Positions 5,861 through 8,710 of a stretch of DNA of 8,710 nucleotides are shown in pieces. The notes beneath the pieces were generated by a model, which saw nothing but the letters and a program-made list of their open reading frames with translations, searched no databases and was not told the origin of the DNA. Source of the stretch: Immundisolibacteraceae bacterium (GTDB taxonomy: Bacteria > Pseudomonadota > Gammaproteobacteria > Immundisolibacterales > Immundisolibacteraceae). The translations under genes were made by a program, and so were the position numbers. The DNA is taken from positions 1 through 8,710 of the forward strand of contig JAHRWJ010000266.1 in NCBI GenBank assembly GCA_019090185.1, given 5' to 3'. Each line of letters starts with the position of its first letter. Position 1 is the stretch's first letter.

Positions 5861-7198
5861 ATGATCGATACCATCGTTGCTCGGGCGACTCCACCAGGTA
5901 GAGGCGGGGTCGCAATAGTTCGCTTTTCCGGTACTCAAGCCGGCCATATCGCGACGTCTATTGCGGGCGAACTGCCGGCTCCACGCCATGCAGCTCTAAG
6001 AACCTTTGTCGATGCCAACGGCGATGCCATCGATAGTGGTTTATTGCTCTATTTTGCTGCACCAAACTCTTTTACCGGAGAGTCGGTGGTTGAGCTGCAA
6101 TGTCACGGCGGCCCATTTGTTGTTGATGCGTTGTTGAGTCGGGCGGTTGAACTCGGTGGTCGATTGGCAGAACCCGGAGAGTTTAGTCAACGGGCGTTTC
6201 TTAATGATCGAATCGATCTTGCCCAGGCAGAAGCCATAGCCGACTTGATCGATGCCTCCAGCCAACAGGCAGTCCGGGGTGCGCAGCGGGTACTTCAGGG
6301 TGATTTTTCAACTCGAATTCATCAGTTAACCGATCAGCTGATCGCGTTACGTATTTATATCGAAGCGGCCCTGGATTTTCCTGAGGAAGAGGTGGATTTT
6401 CTAGCAGATCAGTCAATTAGAGATCGGCTGGTCGGGTTAATCAAAGACTGTGACCAACTTACCGAGTCTGCCCACCAAGGGCAGCTACTTCGGGATGGTA
6501 TCAAGGTTGTTATTGGTGGCTCGCCGAATGTGGGCAAATCCACCCTGCTGAATGGCTTATCTGGTCAACAGCGGGCCTTGGTCACAGATATTGCCGGGAC
6601 GACTAGGGACCTGATCAAAGAATCTATTTTGATTAATGGCATGCCGTTGGAAATTATTGACACGGCGGGGTTAAGAGAGACTGATGATCCGGTGGAACAG
6701 GCAGGCATCGCTCTGGCAGAGCAGGCTATTAACAACGCTGATTTGGTGCTTTTTATCACCACTGCAGATGGTTTAGATGTTGACCGCAGTAAATTTCAGC
6801 AGCTGGCGCCAGATGCGGCCATTATTGAGGTCGTCAATAAGATAGACCTTCGCGCAGAGTCTCCCCGTATAGAACAACAGACCGGGTATGAAAGTATTTA
6901 CCTGTCGGCCAAGACAGGTGCCGGGCTACCCCTGCTGAGGGGAAAAATCGCTGAGGTCGCAGGATACCGTCCGGCAGAAGAGGGGGTGTTTATTGCCAGA
7001 AGACGTCATCTAGAAGCACTCAACAAAACGGCTGAGGCAATTTCAGTAGGTAATCAGTCGCTTCTTAAATACGGTGCCGGTGAACTACTCGCCGAAGAGC
7101 TGCGGTTGGCACAGCAATATCTTGGCGAGATAACGGGTGAGTTTTCCAGTGATGATTTGCTCGGCGAGATCTTTAGTAGCTTCTGTATCGGTAAGTAG
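5861..7198 (+). CDS. mnmE: tRNA modification GTPase MnmE (TrmE)
   Basis: MnmE, with MnmG, installs the (carboxymethyl)aminomethyl group on the wobble uridine C5 of several tRNAs, using GTP and a methylene-tetrahydrofolate derivative. The 445-residue protein starts with IVARATPPGRGGVAIVR at 5-21 of the N-terminal folate-binding domain. The helical domain follows from about 120, with the GTPase domain embedded at about 212-370: G1 GSPNVGKS at 220-227, G2 GTTRD at 246-250, G3 DTAG at 267-270, G4 NKID at 326-329 and SAKTG at 349-353. The C-terminus is the diagnostic CIGK with Cys442. ATG follows a strong GGGAGG Shine-Dalgarno. mnmG does not follow directly, unlike in many gammaproteobacteria; the thiamine gene thiD begins two bases after the stop. 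Confidence 0.97.
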   Translation: MIDTIVARATPPGRGGVAIVRFSGTQAGHIATSIAGELPAPRHAALRTFVDANGDAIDSGLLLYFAAPNSFTGESVVELQCHGGPFVVDALLSRAVELGGRLAEPGEFSQRAFLNDRIDLAQAEAIADLIDASSQQAVRGAQRVLQGDFSTRIHQLTDQLIALRIYIEAALDFPEEEVDFLADQSIRDRLVGLIKDCDQLTESAHQGQLLRDGIKVVIGGSPNVGKSTLLNGLSGQQRALVTDIAGTTRDLIKESILINGMPLEIIDTAGLRETDDPVEQAGIALAEQAINNADLVLFITTADGLDVDRSKFQQLAPDAAIIEVVNKIDLRAESPRIEQQTGYESIYLSAKTGAGLPLLRGKIAEVAGYRPAEEGVFIARRRHLEALNKTAEAISVGNQSLLKYGAGELLAEELRLAQQYLGEITGEFSSDDLLGEIFSSFCIGK

Positions 7199-7200
7199 TG

Positions 7201-8001
7201 ATGGCGAACAGGCTTTTTAACTCAATCAATGAAAACAGGCCGGTGGTGCTCTGCTTTTCTGGCCATGACCCAGGCGGTGGTGCGGGCATACAGGCGGATA
7301 TTGAGGCCATTGGCGCTGCCGGGTCTCATGCAACAACCTGCATAACCGCATTAACCGATCAGGATAGCCAGACCCTATATAGCTATCACTCTATAGACCC
7401 GGTACTTTTAAAAGCACAAGCAGATCATATTATCGCTGACTTAAAACCGGCGGTGATTAAGGTTGGCATGGTTGGTAGTCGTGTCATTCTGGCCGTGATT
7501 GCCGACATCGTTCGTAGCTATCCCAATCTGCCGTTGATTGTCGATCCCGTACTCGCTGCCGGTGGCGGTGCAGCGCTGGCCGAGTCAGATCTTGCTATTC
7601 AATTAGCAGATCAGTTGATTCCTTTTAGTACTTTGATAACGCCCAATAGTGACGAGTTGGCCCGTTTATGCCCGGGTCTTGATCAGGCAGCCGCCGCAGC
7701 TGAGTTAATGAAATCCGGGTGCCATGCGGTGCTAGTAACCGGCACCCATATCGAAACTGACGATGTGGTCAATACCCTCTATAGGCGGGATCAACCTCCC
7801 TTATTGACCCATTGGCCGCGGCTATCGGGCGAATATCACGGCAGTGGTTGCACCCTAACGAGCCATATTGCTGGTCTGTTTGCACGAACCGGAGATTTGG
7901 AACAGGCAGTTTTACAGGCACAGCAATATACCTGGGACTCTTTAAGTCGGGCTGACCGGTTGGGCCAAGGTCAATTAATCCCAAACAGAGTGGCTAAATA
8001 G
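7201..8001 (+). CDS. thiD: Hydroxymethylpyrimidine/phosphomethylpyrimidine kinase ThiD
   Basis: ThiD phosphorylates HMP to HMP-P and then to HMP-PP, the pyrimidine precursor of thiamine. The 266-residue product is a ribokinase-superfamily protein: SGHDPGGGAGIQAD at 20-33 (substrate-binding N-terminal motif), IKVGMVGS at 86-93, VDPVLAAGGG at 114-123, ITPNSDE at 146-152, and the catalytic anion-hole motif HGSGCT at 213-218 with Cys217. The VDPVxxAxxG area and the C-terminal YTWDSL...GQGQLIP resemble Pseudomonas-type ThiD rather than the E. coli form. ATG at 7201 is preferred, with GGTAAG about eight bases upstream; a GTG one codon earlier, overlapping the mnmE stop by one base, is equally in frame and would add one residue. 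It overlaps thiE by one base. No TPP riboswitch is visible before it, so regulation by thiamine at this point is not indicated. Confidence 0.93.
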   Translation: MANRLFNSINENRPVVLCFSGHDPGGGAGIQADIEAIGAAGSHATTCITALTDQDSQTLYSYHSIDPVLLKAQADHIIADLKPAVIKVGMVGSRVILAVIADIVRSYPNLPLIVDPVLAAGGGAALAESDLAIQLADQLIPFSTLITPNSDELARLCPGLDQAAAAAELMKSGCHAVLVTGTHIETDDVVNTLYRRDQPPLLTHWPRLSGEYHGSGCTLTSHIAGLFARTGDLEQAVLQAQQYTWDSLSRADRLGQGQLIPNRVAK

Positions 8002-8639
8002 TGAGTAACAACAAAATTCAGGGTCTTTATGCGATTGCAGACACATCGGTAATTGACCAAGACCTATTGCTGCAACGCACTAAAGCGGTTCTGGAAGGCG
8101 GTGCTGCGGTTGTGCAGTATCGCGATAAAAAAAACGCACCAGCGTTACGCCTACAGCAGGCGCAGGCGCTGCGTCAGTTAACTGCTGAGTATGATGCAAC
8201 CTTCATCATCAATGATGATTTTCGTCTGGCTGTTGAGGTTGGGGCAGACGGGGTGCACCTGGGTGAGGAGGATGGAGCGCTGGCAACTGCCAGAGATTAC
8301 TTTGAGCAGAATCATCAGCATCAAGCGCTGATTGGCATCTCCTGCTACAACCAATTGCAACTGGCCCGGATCGCACAGCAGCAGGGTGCTGACTACGTTG
8401 CTTTTGGTCGTTGTTTTGCTTCAACCACAAAACCAGGGGAGCGTTACGTCAGCCGTGATCAGCTGGTCCAAGCCCGCCGCCAGTTGACCATTCCAATGGT
8501 CGCTATTGGTGGAATTACCGCTCTTAATACAGCTGAATTGATCGATGCTGGTGTCGATGCGGTGGCGGTGATAGCGGCGTTATTTAATGTTGAAGATAGT
8601 CGCCAGGCCGCTGCGTCACTTTGTCAGCAAATGAATTGA
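8001..8639 (+). CDS. thiE: Thiamine-phosphate synthase ThiE
   Basis: ThiE joins HMP-PP, the ThiD product, to the thiazole phosphate to give thiamine phosphate. The 212-residue TIM-barrel protein has the family motifs in order: GLYAIAD at 8-14, VQYRDK at 38-43 (pyrimidine pyrophosphate binding), INDDFRLAVEVGADGVHLGEED at 70-91 (Asp72 and Asp91 as probable Mg/pyrophosphate ligands), IGISCYN at 111-117, FGRCFASTTKP at 135-145 and VAIGGIT at 167-173. Length is typical. The start is GTG, sharing its G with the thiD TAG stop, so translation is likely coupled. The thiD-thiE order puts consecutive pathway steps on one transcript. No fusion or missing residue is apparent. Confidence 0.94.
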   Translation: MSNNKIQGLYAIADTSVIDQDLLLQRTKAVLEGGAAVVQYRDKKNAPALRLQQAQALRQLTAEYDATFIINDDFRLAVEVGADGVHLGEEDGALATARDYFEQNHQHQALIGISCYNQLQLARIAQQQGADYVAFGRCFASTTKPGERYVSRDQLVQARRQLTIPMVAIGGITALNTAELIDAGVDAVAVIAALFNVEDSRQAAASLCQQMN

Positions 8640-8696
8640 TGTTATCGAAATCGATCCACAGATCCCTTCCCTTTTTTACCTTAGTCGGAGACCGTA

Positions 8697-8710
8697 ATGA
8701 TCACTGATCA
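8697..8710 (+). CDS. Start of a further gene, possibly hemL (glutamate-1-semialdehyde aminomutase)
   Basis: ATG ATC ACT GAT begins six bases after a good GGAG Shine-Dalgarno (8687-8690), so a gene probably starts here. Only four full codons are visible, far too few for identification. hemL is suggested only because thiD-thiE-hemL is a recurring neighbourhood in Pseudomonas-like genomes. The 57 bases between the thiE stop and this ATG hold no clear terminator or promoter, only a T-run near 8672-8677 without a convincing stem. Confidence 0.35.

Noticed and set aside
8178..8430. Two minus-strand frames inside thiE
   Set aside because: They are mirror frames of conserved thiE sequence in low-stop DNA; nothing suggests expression.
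8652..8660. CGATCCACA as a DnaA box after thiE
   Set aside because: It differs from the consensus at the first two positions and is isolated, with no neighbouring boxes.
8661..8680. T-run after thiE as an intrinsic terminator
   Set aside because: No stable GC-rich stem precedes the TTTTTT run at 8672-8677.

Overview
The window looks like the replication-origin neighbourhood of a gammaproteobacterial chromosome. The gene order recF-dnaN-dnaA (leftward) and rpmH-rnpA-yidD-yidC-mnmE (rightward), with a divergent promoter region between dnaA and rpmH, is the classic arrangement for this class. YidC has the large periplasmic domain of Gram-negative bacteria. ThiD is the variant I associate with Pseudomonas-like gammaproteobacteria: its C-terminal YTWDSL...GQGQLIP block matches my recollection of those proteins. 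The genus cannot be fixed from the sequence alone.

Left arm, minus strand: the first 134 codons of recF (cut by the window edge), then dnaN, a 220-base spacer, and dnaA. This spacer is the most information-rich non-coding part. It holds two perfect DnaA boxes (TTATCCACA) as an 11-bp inverted pair facing each other, AT-rich DNA between them, a 17-bp palindrome abutting one box, and a run of five trinucleotides beside that box that fits the DnaA-trio pattern. I read it as the likely oriC core. The dnaA-rpmH spacer (292 bases) has no perfect DnaA box and appears to be mainly a divergent promoter region.

Right arm, plus strand: rpmH (45 codons), rnpA, yidD (overlapping rnpA by 8 bases), yidC, mnmE, then thiD and thiE joined by minimal spacing. 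A ribosome-binding site and ATG at the right edge open another gene, possibly hemL. The products cover a ribosomal protein, tRNA 5' processing, membrane protein insertion, tRNA wobble-uridine modification and thiamine phosphate synthesis. The left arm covers replication initiation, the sliding clamp and recombinational repair.

All ten identifiable genes are well-known housekeeping families, apparently intact except recF and the edge gene. No mobile element, CRISPR array, tRNA, rRNA or defence-type gene is visible. I found no previously undescribed system. The points worth a second look are the origin architecture between dnaA and dnaN, the TTG start of dnaA, a 14-bp near-palindrome repeated at two stop codons, and the placement of thiD-thiE directly after mnmE.
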